A stretch of 10,349 nt of DNA from Gemmatimonadota bacterium (lineage in GTDB: Bacteria > Gemmatimonadota > Gemmatimonadetes > Longimicrobiales > UBA6960), in the NCBI GenBank assembly GCA_022564535.1, contig JADFLD010000030.1:1-10349 (forward strand), in the 5' to 3' direction. Below, piece by piece: positions 1 through 8,037 of the stretch. Every line of letters begins with the position of its first letter. The first letter of the stretch is position 1. The notes beneath the pieces are model-generated. The model was given only the letters and a program-made list of their open reading frames with translations. It was not told the origin of the DNA and ran no database searches. The position numbers were made by a program, and so were the translations under genes.

Positions 1-1566
1 GGATGGCAGCTCTACTCGAACAAATCAGATACGGGTTCGTGGTTGAAGCTCGGTCTCGATTTGCAGGGCGGCATGCACCTCATTCTCGAGGTCGACGACC
101 CGGATGGCACGATGACCATCGAGGCCAAGTCCGACATGATCGACAGGGTCGATCGGATCATCCGGACCCGTATCGACGAGTTCGGTGTCGCGGAGCCGCT
201 CGTCCAGAAGGTCGGCAGGGATCGACTGATCGTGGAGTTGGCCGGCGTCCAGGACGAAGACCAGGCGAAGAGCATCATTCAGCGAAGCGCCTTCCTCGAG
301 TTCAAGATGGTCTTGACGTGGGACGAGCTCGAGGTGGCGCTTCCGCGCATCGACCGGGCCATCGTCGCCGCGCTCGGCGTGGACTCCATCCGTGCCATGG
401 GCCGCGACATCACGATTGGGGGAGACCGCCTCGAGGACCTCCTCTTCGGAACGGACACGACGGCTGCGGAGACCGCCGAGGAGGCGGACTCCGCGCAGGC
501 GCTCGCCGATGCGCTTCGCCCACTGGGTTCTCTGCTCTTTAGGGGTGACCTAAATGGCACGTTCTTGGTTGCGGAAGAGGACCGGCCGGTCGTGGAATAC
601 TTTCTCGGCCTGCCTGAAATCCAACGCGCGCTTCCCAGAGATCAGGCCTTGCACTGGGGTTCGGAGGTCATCTCGCGGGCGGCCCGCAACTATCATCGAC
701 TGTATGTGCTGACGGATGAGCCTTTTCTCACGGGCGATCAGCTGGAGGACGCTACAGCAGGACGTGACCCCCAGTTCAATCAGTCGCAGGTCCAGTTCCA
801 ACTCTCGAGAGCCGGCGGTCGCCAGTTCTCCCGTTTCACTGCGGCCAACGTCGGGCGATATCTCGCAGTTGTTCTCGACGGCGAGGTGATGAGTGCTCCC
901 GTGATCCGCGATCGGATCGGGGCGCGCGGACAGATCGACATGGGACAGGGAACTCCGCTCGCGGAAGCGCGCGATCTCGCCCTCGTCCTGCGTGCCGGCG
1001 CACTTCCCGCCCGCATCAACATCATCGAGGAGCGCGTAGTGGGTCCGTCCCTCGGCCAGGACGCCATCGACCAGGGGCAGCTCGCGGGCCTCGTGGGGAT
1101 CGCGCTCGTCATCGTGATCATGGTCACGTATTACGGCATGGCCGGTGTGCTGGCCGTGGCGGCGCTCGCCGTGTATGGCATTCTCGTCATGGGCGGACTC
1201 GCCGGAATGGATGCGACGCTGACGGTACCGGGAATCGCTGGGCTCATTCTGTCCGTCGGCATGGCGGTGGACGCAAACGTCCTGATATTCGAGCGAATAA
1301 GAGAGGAGCTCGCGCGAGGACGTGCGACACGCACGGCCGTAGACGCCGGCTTCCAACAAGCGCTCTCGGCGATCGTGGACGCGAACATCACCACCCTCAT
1401 CACGGCGTTGATCCTCTTCCAGTTTGGGACCGGGCCTGTTCGTGGCTTTGCTGTGACACTGTCCATCGGGATCGTGGCCTCCTTCTTCTCTGCACTCTTC
1501 GTGACCCGCTCCTTCTTCCTGCTCTATCTGTCGGGCAAGAAGGCGTCGGATCCGATCAGCATCTGA
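1..1566 (+). CDS. secD: Protein translocase subunit SecD, 5' end cut off by window
   Basis: SecD works with SecF at the SecYEG channel in the cytoplasmic membrane. It uses the proton motive force to help pull secreted proteins through on the periplasmic side. The frame is open from the first base, so the start codon and first transmembrane helix lie upstream; 521 residues are visible. Seen here: the family motif LKLGLDLQGGMHL at residues 15-27, a variable periplasmic P1 region with an acidic/Ala-rich stretch near 140-165, the LDGEVMSAPVI segment, LRAGALPA followed by VGPSLGQ near 330-352, then five hydrophobic helices. GMAVDANVLIFERIRE (about 420-435) is the conserved helix-4/5 motif of SecD/SecF. 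A TTG at 43 could be mistaken for a start, but it falls inside the conserved LKLGLDLQGG motif, so it is an internal Leu codon. secF follows after 10 bases, the usual order. Identification is firm. Confidence 0.96.
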   Translation, partial: GWQLYSNKSDTGSWLKLGLDLQGGMHLILEVDDPDGTMTIEAKSDMIDRVDRIIRTRIDEFGVAEPLVQKVGRDRLIVELAGVQDEDQAKSIIQRSAFLEFKMVLTWDELEVALPRIDRAIVAALGVDSIRAMGRDITIGGDRLEDLLFGTDTTAAETAEEADSAQALADALRPLGSLLFRGDLNGTFLVAEEDRPVVEYFLGLPEIQRALPRDQALHWGSEVISRAARNYHRLYVLTDEPFLTGDQLEDATAGRDPQFNQSQVQFQLSRAGGRQFSRFTAANVGRYLAVVLDGEVMSAPVIRDRIGARGQIDMGQGTPLAEARDLALVLRAGALPARINIIEERVVGPSLGQDAIDQGQLAGLVGIALVIVIMVTYYGMAGVLAVAALAVYGILVMGGLAGMDATLTVPGIAGLILSVGMAVDANVLIFERIREELARGRATRTAVDAGFQQALSAIVDANITTLITALILFQFGTGPVRGFAVTLSIGIVASFFSALFVTRSFFLLYLSGKKASDPISI

Positions 1567-1576
1567 CCTCGAAAGC

Positions 1577-2539
1577 ATGAAACTCTTCAGCAACGCGGCG
1601 TTCCCATTCATAGAGAAGCGCCGGACAGCGTACATCCTCTCGTCTGTCGTGCTCGTCGTCGGCGTCCTGGCGATGGGCCGGAACATCGTGACACTCGGTA
1701 GTTGGCAGAACTACGGCGTCGACTTCCTCGGCGGCTCGCTCGTACAGGTGCGTTTCGACGATCCCATGACGGTCGGTGAGCTTCGAGATGCGCTCGGCGG
1801 CGCAGATGCTCCTCCCATCACGCAAATTGGTGAGGAGGGCGAGAACGAGTTCGTGATCCGAGCCCCGCTGGACGAAGAGATATCGATCACTCAGGTGGCC
1901 GACGACATCGAAGCCCTGATCGCGAGCAATCTCTCTGGCGCGACGTTTGACGTCGTGAAGTCGGATCTCGTGAGCGGCACGGTCGGTGGCGAGCTCCAGC
2001 AGAAGGCGCTGTTGGCCATTCTGTTCTCCTTCGTGCTCACGCTCATGTACCTCGCGATGCGCTTCGAGCTTCGCTTCGGCCTCGCGGCGGTGATCGCGAC
2101 CGCGCACGATGTGGTCATCACGCTCGGATTTCTCGCCGTGTTCCAAGTTGAGATCGCCGCTCCGACGGTCGCCGCGATCCTGACGATCCTGGGCTATTCC
2201 CTCAACGACACGATCGTCGTATTCGACCGCATTCGTGAGAACATGCACATGAAGGGCGCCCGCAAGCGAGATCCCATCGAGCTCGTCAATCAGTCGATCA
2301 ACGAGACGCTACCGCGCACGGTTCTCACGTCCGGTACGACGCTGGCGGTTCTCCTTGCACTCCTGACCCTCGGCGGGCCGGTTCTTCGCGACTTCACGAT
2401 CGTCCTGATTCTCGGGGTCGTCATTGGCACCTACTCGTCGATCTTCGTCGCATCGCCAGCGCTCATCGAGATTCAGAAGCGCTTCGGGGTGGGATCGCCC
2501 GGTGAAAAGAAGGCACGGCCCCTGCCCGAGACGGTGTGA
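1577..2539 (+). CDS. secF: Protein translocase subunit SecF
   Basis: SecF is the smaller partner of SecD in the proton-driven Sec accessory complex of the inner membrane. The 320-residue length is normal. An N-terminal helix (about residues 15-35) is followed by the YGVDFLGGSLVQVRF motif, a short periplasmic domain, and five more helices. The conserved GYSLNDTIVVFDRIREN and the later NETLPRTVLTSGTTL are both present. The family's usual VGP(S/T)VG before helix 2 reads VSGTVG here, losing the Gly-Pro pair. ATG at 1577 is chosen because it gives a normal N terminus 10 bases after the secD stop; no strong Shine-Dalgarno is visible, as expected for a translationally coupled gene. Its TGA overlaps the GTG start of the next gene (GTGA). 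Confidence 0.97.
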   Translation: MKLFSNAAFPFIEKRRTAYILSSVVLVVGVLAMGRNIVTLGSWQNYGVDFLGGSLVQVRFDDPMTVGELRDALGGADAPPITQIGEEGENEFVIRAPLDEEISITQVADDIEALIASNLSGATFDVVKSDLVSGTVGGELQQKALLAILFSFVLTLMYLAMRFELRFGLAAVIATAHDVVITLGFLAVFQVEIAAPTVAAILTILGYSLNDTIVVFDRIRENMHMKGARKRDPIELVNQSINETLPRTVLTSGTTLAVLLALLTLGGPVLRDFTIVLILGVVIGTYSSIFVASPALIEIQKRFGVGSPGEKKARPLPETV

Positions 2540-3306
2540 TCGAATACTTCGACAGCCACTGTCACTTGACAGACGCCGCCTTCCGGGACGACCGGGAGGC
2601 GGTCTTTCGTAGGGGCCACGAGGCAGGCGTCATTCGGATGGTATCCATCGCCTCGAACGTGGCTGACGCCCGCGCGGCGCTGGAGCTGTCAAGGGACCGC
2701 ACGGGGGTCTGGTCGACGGCCGGAGTGCATCCGCACGAAGTGGAATCTGCGGGGCCGGAAGACATCGAAGAGATTCGCCACTTGGTGTCCGCACACGAGA
2801 AGGTCGTGGCGGTCGGGGAGACGGGCCTCGACTACTTCTACGACACCGCGCCGCGGTCGGCGCAGCGTGCGCTGTTCGACGCCCATCTCGAACTCGGGGC
2901 GGACTTGGGCGTGCCGGTAGTGGTCCACGCGCGCGACGCAGACGAGGATGTGGCCGCGGCGCTCCGTCAGATGCCGCCGGGGACGCTCGGTGTGCTGCAT
3001 TGTTTTACCGGGGGAGCCAAGGCGTTCGCAGCGGCGATGTCCGCTGGCTGGTATGTCTCGTTCTCGGGAATTGCTTCATTCAAGTCGTTCGAGCCCGTCG
3101 ACCTCCTTCGAGAAGTGCCCGTCGATCGTCTGTTGATCGAGACGGACGCACCGTACCTCGCCCCCGTACCGAAGCGCGGCCGCCGCAACGAACCGGCGAA
3201 TGTGGTGCACGTCGCTGAGGCAGTGGCCGGACACCTAGGCGTCGACGCGGTCGAGGTCGCCCGCAGAACCATGGAGAACGCTTGCCGGTTCTACGGGGTA
3301 GCCTAG
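2536..3306 (+). CDS. tatD: TatD family metal-dependent hydrolase (DNase)
   Basis: This is a TIM-barrel metallohydrolase of the TatD/YcfH family. Characterised members are metal-dependent 3'-5' exonucleases or DNases implicated in DNA repair and fragmentation. All expected metal ligands are visible: H8 and H10 in FDSHCHL, E95 in VGETGLDY, H131 in VVVHARD, H155 in LHCFTGG, and D204 in IETDAPYLAP. The 256-residue length is standard. The GTG start at 2536 overlaps the secF stop by four bases and places the HxH motif at the usual distance from the N terminus. Which paralogue it is (TatD, YcfH/YabD or YjjV type) cannot be settled from sequence alone, so the gene symbol is by family. The gene ends with TAG, and 73 bases separate it from mutL. 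Confidence 0.93.
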   Translation: MIEYFDSHCHLTDAAFRDDREAVFRRGHEAGVIRMVSIASNVADARAALELSRDRTGVWSTAGVHPHEVESAGPEDIEEIRHLVSAHEKVVAVGETGLDYFYDTAPRSAQRALFDAHLELGADLGVPVVVHARDADEDVAAALRQMPPGTLGVLHCFTGGAKAFAAAMSAGWYVSFSGIASFKSFEPVDLLREVPVDRLLIETDAPYLAPVPKRGRRNEPANVVHVAEAVAGHLGVDAVEVARRTMENACRFYGVA

Positions 3307-3379
3307 CGCGGGGTCCAAGGTCCTTCCTCACCAGCTTTCTCGTGCTGTGGAGCCAGAGTCTGCTGCCATTCGGATTTCC

Positions 3380-5137
3380 ATGACCCGACGAATCCAGGTC
3401 CTTCCCGACGCCGTCGCCAATCAGATTGCGGCGGGTGAGGCGGTGGAGCGTCCGGCGTCGGCCGTGAAGGAGCTCGTCGAAAATGCCCTCGACGCGGGAG
3501 CAACCCGGGTGGACATCGCGATCGAGCGGGGTGGCAAGCGGCGCATTCGCGTGAGCGACGACGGCACCGGCATGGGGCGCGAAGACGCTCTCCTATGCCT
3601 TGACCGCCATGCCACGAGCAAGATCTCACAGGCCAGTGACCTGACCGGCGTGCGGACGCTCGGCTTTCGTGGTGAAGCGATCCCTTCTATCGCCGCCGTT
3701 TCCCGTATGACGCTGGAGACGTGGGACGGCGAGGGTGAGGCCGGCACTCAGGTTACCGTAGCGGGAGGACGCATCAGTGGGGTCGCCGACTTCGCACGCC
3801 GAAAAGGCACGACGATCGAGGTGAGGAATCTGTTCTTCAACGCTCCAGTGCGCGCCAAGTTTCTGAAGTCTGTGAGCGCCGAGACGAGGGCGACCAACGA
3901 GGTGGTGACGGCGCTCGCGCTCGCGAACCCGCACGTCTCTTTCGTCCTCATGTCCGACGATCGGTGCCTCCTGGACCTTCCCGCCGCGGCAGACGCCGGC
4001 GTGCGGGTCACGCAGGTATGGGGACCGGAGCAGGGCGCGACGCTCATCGGGGTCTCAGGCGCGGTGGACGGCATGGAGGTCCGGGGGTTGGTGCAACGGC
4101 CCGACGCAACCAAGCCCGGCGTCCGCCGGAGTCATCTCTTCGTCAATGGTCGGCCGTTCCGGTCTCCGGAGCTCGTGCGTGCGGTGGAGCGCGGCTACAA
4201 GACGACGATTCCACAAGGAGCCAAGCCGTGGATCTTCCTATATCTCGACGTCCTGGGAGAACACGTCGACGTCAACGTGCACCCGGCGAAGGCCGAGGTC
4301 CGGTTCCGCGACACCAACCGTGTCGAGGACCTCATCGAGCGCTCCGTGCGGGAGGCGCTGGACGGCGAAGCCAGTGCGGCCACGTTCGAGACAGGGCTGG
4401 CTCCCCCACCTCTCACGGTCCGAGAGCCGGGACCGGCGTCTCCGAGCCCCGCGAGGGCTGGGACGTCCTCGGAAGCCCAAATGGCGCTCTTCATGAGTGG
4501 CGCCGACGAAGCGAGTGATGCACATCGATCGACGTTACTGCCTCTTCCCGAGGTCGGCGCCGGCCGGTCCCGGCTTTGGCAAGTTCTGAACACCTATGTG
4601 CTCGCCGAGACGCGCGACGGCATCCTCATCATAGACCAGCACTCCGCGCATGAGCGAATTCTGTTCCAACGGCTCATGGACGGCTTCGAAATGGGGGGGG
4701 CGGAAAGCCAGCGCCTCCTGTTTCCTCTGACGCTTCGCCTGACGGCCCCGGAGGTTGCGCTCGTCGAGGACTTGAAGGGCTTGTTGGCGCGCGCCGGATT
4801 CGAGGTCGAAGGGTTCGGAGGGGACACCGTGCTCGTGCGGGCGGTTCCGAATCCGCACCGATACTTCGACGCCGAGCGCGCGTTCCGAGAGATGGTCCAA
4901 GAGTTGACGCACGGGTCTGAACTGGTGCGTTCCGCTCGAAACCAACACGAGCGGATCGCGATGACGTTCGCGTGCAAGAGTGCGATCAAGGCGGGGCAGA
5001 AGCTCTCCGACGCCGAGATGCAAGAACTGTTCGATCAACTGTTCGCCACAGAGTTGCCGCACCACGACGTTCACGGCAGGCCGACGGTCGTGCGCCTATC
5101 CGCCGCCGAGTTGGGAAGAAAATTCGGACGCTCGTGA
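3380..5137 (+). CDS. mutL: DNA mismatch repair protein MutL
   Basis: MutL is the mismatch-repair matchmaker, coupling MutS recognition to strand incision. The N-terminal GHKL ATPase is complete: E31 and N35 in KELVENALDAG, D60-D61-G-T-G in motif II, and GFRGEA at 95-100. The second N-terminal domain follows with DVNVHPAKAEVRF. A Pro-rich linker (roughly 340-395) leads to a C-terminal dimerisation domain with D419-QHSAHER, A531-C-K, D563-VHGRP and F582-GR. These match the positions of the MutL endonuclease motifs but differ from their consensus (see findings). ATG at 3380 is preferred over an upstream GTG at 3347 because MTRRIQVLP is where MutL proteins normally begin. This gives 585 residues. 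A run of eight G lies at 4693-4700. The stop overlaps the miaA start by four bases, and mutL-miaA adjacency is widespread. Confidence 0.96.
   Translation: MTRRIQVLPDAVANQIAAGEAVERPASAVKELVENALDAGATRVDIAIERGGKRRIRVSDDGTGMGREDALLCLDRHATSKISQASDLTGVRTLGFRGEAIPSIAAVSRMTLETWDGEGEAGTQVTVAGGRISGVADFARRKGTTIEVRNLFFNAPVRAKFLKSVSAETRATNEVVTALALANPHVSFVLMSDDRCLLDLPAAADAGVRVTQVWGPEQGATLIGVSGAVDGMEVRGLVQRPDATKPGVRRSHLFVNGRPFRSPELVRAVERGYKTTIPQGAKPWIFLYLDVLGEHVDVNVHPAKAEVRFRDTNRVEDLIERSVREALDGEASAATFETGLAPPPLTVREPGPASPSPARAGTSSEAQMALFMSGADEASDAHRSTLLPLPEVGAGRSRLWQVLNTYVLAETRDGILIIDQHSAHERILFQRLMDGFEMGGAESQRLLFPLTLRLTAPEVALVEDLKGLLARAGFEVEGFGGDTVLVRAVPNPHRYFDAERAFREMVQELTHGSELVRSARNQHERIAMTFACKSAIKAGQKLSDAEMQELFDQLFATELPHHDVHGRPTVVRLSAAELGRKFGRS
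4693..4700 (+). repeat. Eight-G homopolymer inside mutL
   Basis: Eight consecutive G bases encode the end of Met438, two Gly codons and the first base of an Ala codon, in the C-terminal domain between the DQHSAHER motif and the LLFPLTL segment. The tract is long for a coding sequence, and a one-base slip would remove the last quarter of MutL. A seven-G run in birA (8418-8424) is the nearest comparable tract in the window. Confidence 0.9.
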
Positions 5138-6117
5138 CCGAGCCGACACCCCGTTTCGTCGCCATCACCGGGGCGACCGCATCTGGCAAGACGGACCTCT
5201 CCCTGGGCCTCGCCGAACACCTGCCTGTCGAGATCATCTCGATGGACTCGCGCCAGGTGTACGTCGGCATGGATATCGGGACGGACAAGGTGTGTCAGGA
5301 AGCCCGGGCGTCGGTTCGGCACCACGGGCTCGACCTGGTAAGGCCTGACGAACGGTACTCGGCCGGCCAGTTCGCGCGGGACGTGCGTGTCTGGGTCGAG
5401 GAGATCGCATCCCGTGGTGCGATTCCGGTTCTGGTCGGTGGAACCGGGTTTTTTCTCCGCGTGGTCACCGATCCGATCTTCGCCGAACCGACCCTGGACG
5501 AAGACCGCCGGACCGCTCTGCGCTCCTATCTGGCGACGTTGCCGACCGAGGTTCTCGCGCGCTTCGTGACCGAGCTGGACCCGCCGCGGGCGGCGGTGGC
5601 CATACAGGGAGGCCCCCAGCGAATGAGCCGAACGGTCGAGGTCGCGCTTCTCTCCGGCGTCCCGCTCTCGCGGTGGCACCGGGAGGCACCCACCGAAGCC
5701 GACGGCCTATCCGGTGTCGTGTTTGTCCTCGATCTTCCCAGGGCGGAGATGGATCGACGCATCGACGATCGGGTGCTGCGCATGGTGGAGCGTGGCTTCG
5801 TGGACGAAGTTCGCGGGCTGCTCGACGCCGGATACGTGGACGCCGATCCGGGTATGAGCGGCACCGGCTACAGGGAGATCTCGGCACATCTGAGGGGGGA
5901 GTTGACGTTGGAGGAAGCGATGGAAGAGATCCGCAGGAACACGCGCCGTTACTCACGGCGGCAACTCACATGGTTCCGGAATCAGCTCCCGGAATCCACC
6001 ATACGGATCGACGCCGAACTCCCCCTTTTCAGGCAGGTTGAGACCGCCCTCGCCGGAATCCTCGGAGCCGGCATGAACCAGGGTCCCATCCTCGATCACC
6101 CAACCAACCCAGGCTGA
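5134..6117 (+). CDS. miaA: tRNA dimethylallyltransferase MiaA
   Basis: MiaA transfers a dimethylallyl group to N6 of A37 in tRNAs reading UNN codons, the first step toward ms2i6A, improving codon-anticodon pairing. Visible motifs are the P-loop GATASGKT (13-20, with Ala where Pro is usual), DSRQVYVGMDIGTDK (38-52) for tRNA/substrate contacts, HHGLDLVRPDERYSAGQF, VGGTGFF (101-107), QRMSRTVEV and GTGYREI. The length is 327 residues, slightly above typical because of a C-terminal tail. The frame is open far upstream inside mutL, but GTG at 5134 puts the P-loop at the normal distance and overlaps the mutL TGA (GTGA), so translational coupling is likely. bshA begins three bases after the stop. Confidence 0.95.
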   Translation: MTEPTPRFVAITGATASGKTDLSLGLAEHLPVEIISMDSRQVYVGMDIGTDKVCQEARASVRHHGLDLVRPDERYSAGQFARDVRVWVEEIASRGAIPVLVGGTGFFLRVVTDPIFAEPTLDEDRRTALRSYLATLPTEVLARFVTELDPPRAAVAIQGGPQRMSRTVEVALLSGVPLSRWHREAPTEADGLSGVVFVLDLPRAEMDRRIDDRVLRMVERGFVDEVRGLLDAGYVDADPGMSGTGYREISAHLRGELTLEEAMEEIRRNTRRYSRRQLTWFRNQLPESTIRIDAELPLFRQVETALAGILGAGMNQGPILDHPTNPG

Positions 6118-6120
6118 CCT

Positions 6121-7254
6121 GTGAAGATCGGTATCACCTGCTACCCGACCTATGGAGGCTCAGGGGCGGTAGCGACGGAACTGGGCCTTGCGCTCGCAGG
6201 ACGCGGGCACGAGGTCCACTTCATCTCGTACGATCAGCCGTTCCGCCTGGGAGGGTTTCTTCGCGAGCGCGTCTTCTTCCACGAAGTCGAGATGGAGGAT
6301 TACCCGCTCTTCGAGCATCCTCCGTACGCGTTGGCGCTCGCTGTGGCGCTCCACGACACCGCGCTCAAGGAAGGGCTCGACCTCGTGCACATGCACTACG
6401 CGATTCCACACGCGGTGTCCGCGTACCTCGCGAAGCAGATGCTGGCGACGGAGCGGCAGCTCAGGATCGTGACGACGCTGCACGGCACGGACATCACGCT
6501 CGTTGGACTGCACCCGTCCTTCCACGCCATCACGCGTTTCTCGATCCTGGAGTCCGATGGCCTCACGGCCGTCTCCGAATATCTGAAAGATCAGACGGTG
6601 CGTGACTTCTCCGTTCCCCAGAGCCGCATCGAAGTGATTCCGAACTTCATCGACACGGAGGTTTGGCGGCCAGGCAGGGTGCCGTGTCATCGCGAAAAGC
6701 TCGCCCCTGGCGGTGAGAAGATCGTGATGCACATTTCCAACTTCCGGGCGGTCAAGCGGGTAGGGGATGTAGTCGAGATTTTCTTGCGAATCCAGCGGAA
6801 GGTTCCCGCCAGGCTCGTACTCGTTGGAGACGGCCCAGAGCGGCCTCGCGTGCTGCAGCGCGCCGCCGAACTCGGTCTCCAAGACAAGGTCCTCTTCCTG
6901 GGGAAGCACGCGTCGGTGGACGAGCTGCTCTCGTGTGCGGACCTCTTTCTTCTCCCCTCCGAGAAGGAATCGTTCGGGCTTGCGGCGCTCGAGGCGATGG
7001 CGTGCGGGGCGCCGGTCGTCGCGTCAAGCGTGGGCGGCTTGCCGGAGGTCATCGACCACGAGGAGACCGGCTTTCTGTTCGACATCGGAGCGGTCGACGA
7101 AATGGCGGAGGCAGGCGTGCGACTTCTGTCGGATGACGTGCTTCACGGCCGGGTGGCAGAGGCGGCTCGGGCAACAGCGGTGGAGCGGTTTTCGGCGCGG
7201 TCGGTCGTGCCGCTTTACGAAGCGCTCTATGAGCGCGTGACCGGCGGCCAATAG
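6121..7254 (+). CDS. bshA: N-acetyl-alpha-D-glucosaminyl L-malate synthase BshA
   Basis: BshA is a GT4-family glycosyltransferase joining UDP-GlcNAc and L-malate to make GlcNAc-malate, the first committed step of bacillithiol, a low-molecular-weight thiol used for redox control and detoxification. The N terminus (KIGITCYPTYGGSG, then HEVHFISYDQPFRL) is diagnostic of BshA rather than a generic GT4 enzyme. Further family segments are HMHYAIPHAVSAYLA, TTLHGTDITLVG, VIPNFIDTEVW and MHISNFRAVKR. The retaining-GT4 EX7E motif is at E283 and E291 in the ESFGLAALE segment, followed by VASSVGGLPEVI. The length of 377 residues is standard. The start is GTG at 6121, three bases after miaA. The other pathway genes (bshB deacetylase, bshC ligase) are not in the window. 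The gene ends with TAG directly abutting the uppP ATG. Confidence 0.95.
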   Translation: MKIGITCYPTYGGSGAVATELGLALAGRGHEVHFISYDQPFRLGGFLRERVFFHEVEMEDYPLFEHPPYALALAVALHDTALKEGLDLVHMHYAIPHAVSAYLAKQMLATERQLRIVTTLHGTDITLVGLHPSFHAITRFSILESDGLTAVSEYLKDQTVRDFSVPQSRIEVIPNFIDTEVWRPGRVPCHREKLAPGGEKIVMHISNFRAVKRVGDVVEIFLRIQRKVPARLVLVGDGPERPRVLQRAAELGLQDKVLFLGKHASVDELLSCADLFLLPSEKESFGLAALEAMACGAPVVASSVGGLPEVIDHEETGFLFDIGAVDEMAEAGVRLLSDDVLHGRVAEAARATAVERFSARSVVPLYEALYERVTGGQ

Positions 7255-8037
7255 ATGACCCTTTGGGAAGGGGTGATCCTCGGATTCGTACAGGGGGTCA
7301 CCGAGTTCTTCCCCGTGTCGAGTTCCGGCCATCTCGTGATGGCGCAGGCCATGCTCTCGGTCGACGTACCGGGTGTCTTGTTCGAGGTCGCGGTGCACGT
7401 CGCCACGCTCGTGTCGATCCTCTTGGTTTATCGCTCCAGAGTGACCGAGCTCATCCGCGGTGTCGTGACGGGCGATCGGGACGCGTACCAGTACGTGGGC
7501 CTCATTCTGGTGGCTACGATCCCGGCCGGCCTGCTGGGCGTCTTCGCGAAGGATCAGATCGAGGCGCTCTTCGAAAATCCGTACGCGCCGGGATTCGCGC
7601 TTCTCGTGACCGGAGCGTTCCTGTGGAGCAGCAAGGCGCCGCTCGCCACGGCCGCCGGGAAACGGCCGACTTGGGGGGCGGCACTCGTCATCGGGCTGGC
7701 TCAGGCGTGCGCGCTCGTCCCCGGCATATCCCGATCGGGAGCCACCGTGGTCGCGGCCCTATGGCTTGGCGTTGAAGCGCGGGAGGCGGCGACGTTCTCC
7801 TTTCTCATGGCCGTGCCGGCGATCGCAGGCGCAGCCGTGCTCCAGATTCCTGATTTGGCGAGTGGCGCGGAGCTGGGGACCGCCGCGCTGGTCGGGGGTG
7901 GCGTCGTCGCGGCCGTCACGGGCGTCCTAGCGATTCGGACTTTCGTGGTGATCCTTGAACGGCGCTCCTTCCACTTTTTCGCCCCGTACTGTTGGGCGGC
8001 GGGTGCTGCCTACTTGGTTTTTCTCACCGTACGGTGA
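7255..8037 (+). CDS. uppP: Undecaprenyl-diphosphatase UppP (BacA)
   Basis: UppP is an integral membrane phosphatase that removes one phosphate from undecaprenyl diphosphate, regenerating the lipid carrier for peptidoglycan and other envelope polymers. Raised dosage of this family confers bacitracin resistance. The two catalytic motifs are present: QGVTEFFPVSSSGH (13-26, with E17) and PGISRSGAT (156-164, with R160). The rest is almost entirely hydrophobic helices ending in FFAPYCWAAGAAYLVFL. The 260-residue length is typical. The ATG immediately follows the bshA TAG with no spacer, so initiation probably depends on coupling. The stop overlaps the GTG of birA (GTGA). Confidence 0.96.
   Translation: MTLWEGVILGFVQGVTEFFPVSSSGHLVMAQAMLSVDVPGVLFEVAVHVATLVSILLVYRSRVTELIRGVVTGDRDAYQYVGLILVATIPAGLLGVFAKDQIEALFENPYAPGFALLVTGAFLWSSKAPLATAAGKRPTWGAALVIGLAQACALVPGISRSGATVVAALWLGVEAREAATFSFLMAVPAIAGAAVLQIPDLASGAELGTAALVGGGVVAAVTGVLAIRTFVVILERRSFHFFAPYCWAAGAAYLVFLTVR

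Noticed and set aside
550..1686. Long minus-strand open frame of 378 codons opposite secD/secF
   Set aside because: It is the antisense of two unmistakable genes in high-GC sequence, its translation is charged and low in hydrophobic structure, and it matches no family I recognise.
3307..3379. Internal promoter or regulatory RNA in the 73-base tatD-mutL gap
   Set aside because: No convincing -35/-10 pair, hairpin or terminator is visible. The stretch is also open in the mutL frame from GTG 3347, but without a recognisable motif.
3347..3379. Longer MutL start at GTG 3347
   Set aside because: The eleven extra residues precede the conserved MutL N terminus and have no ribosome-binding site.
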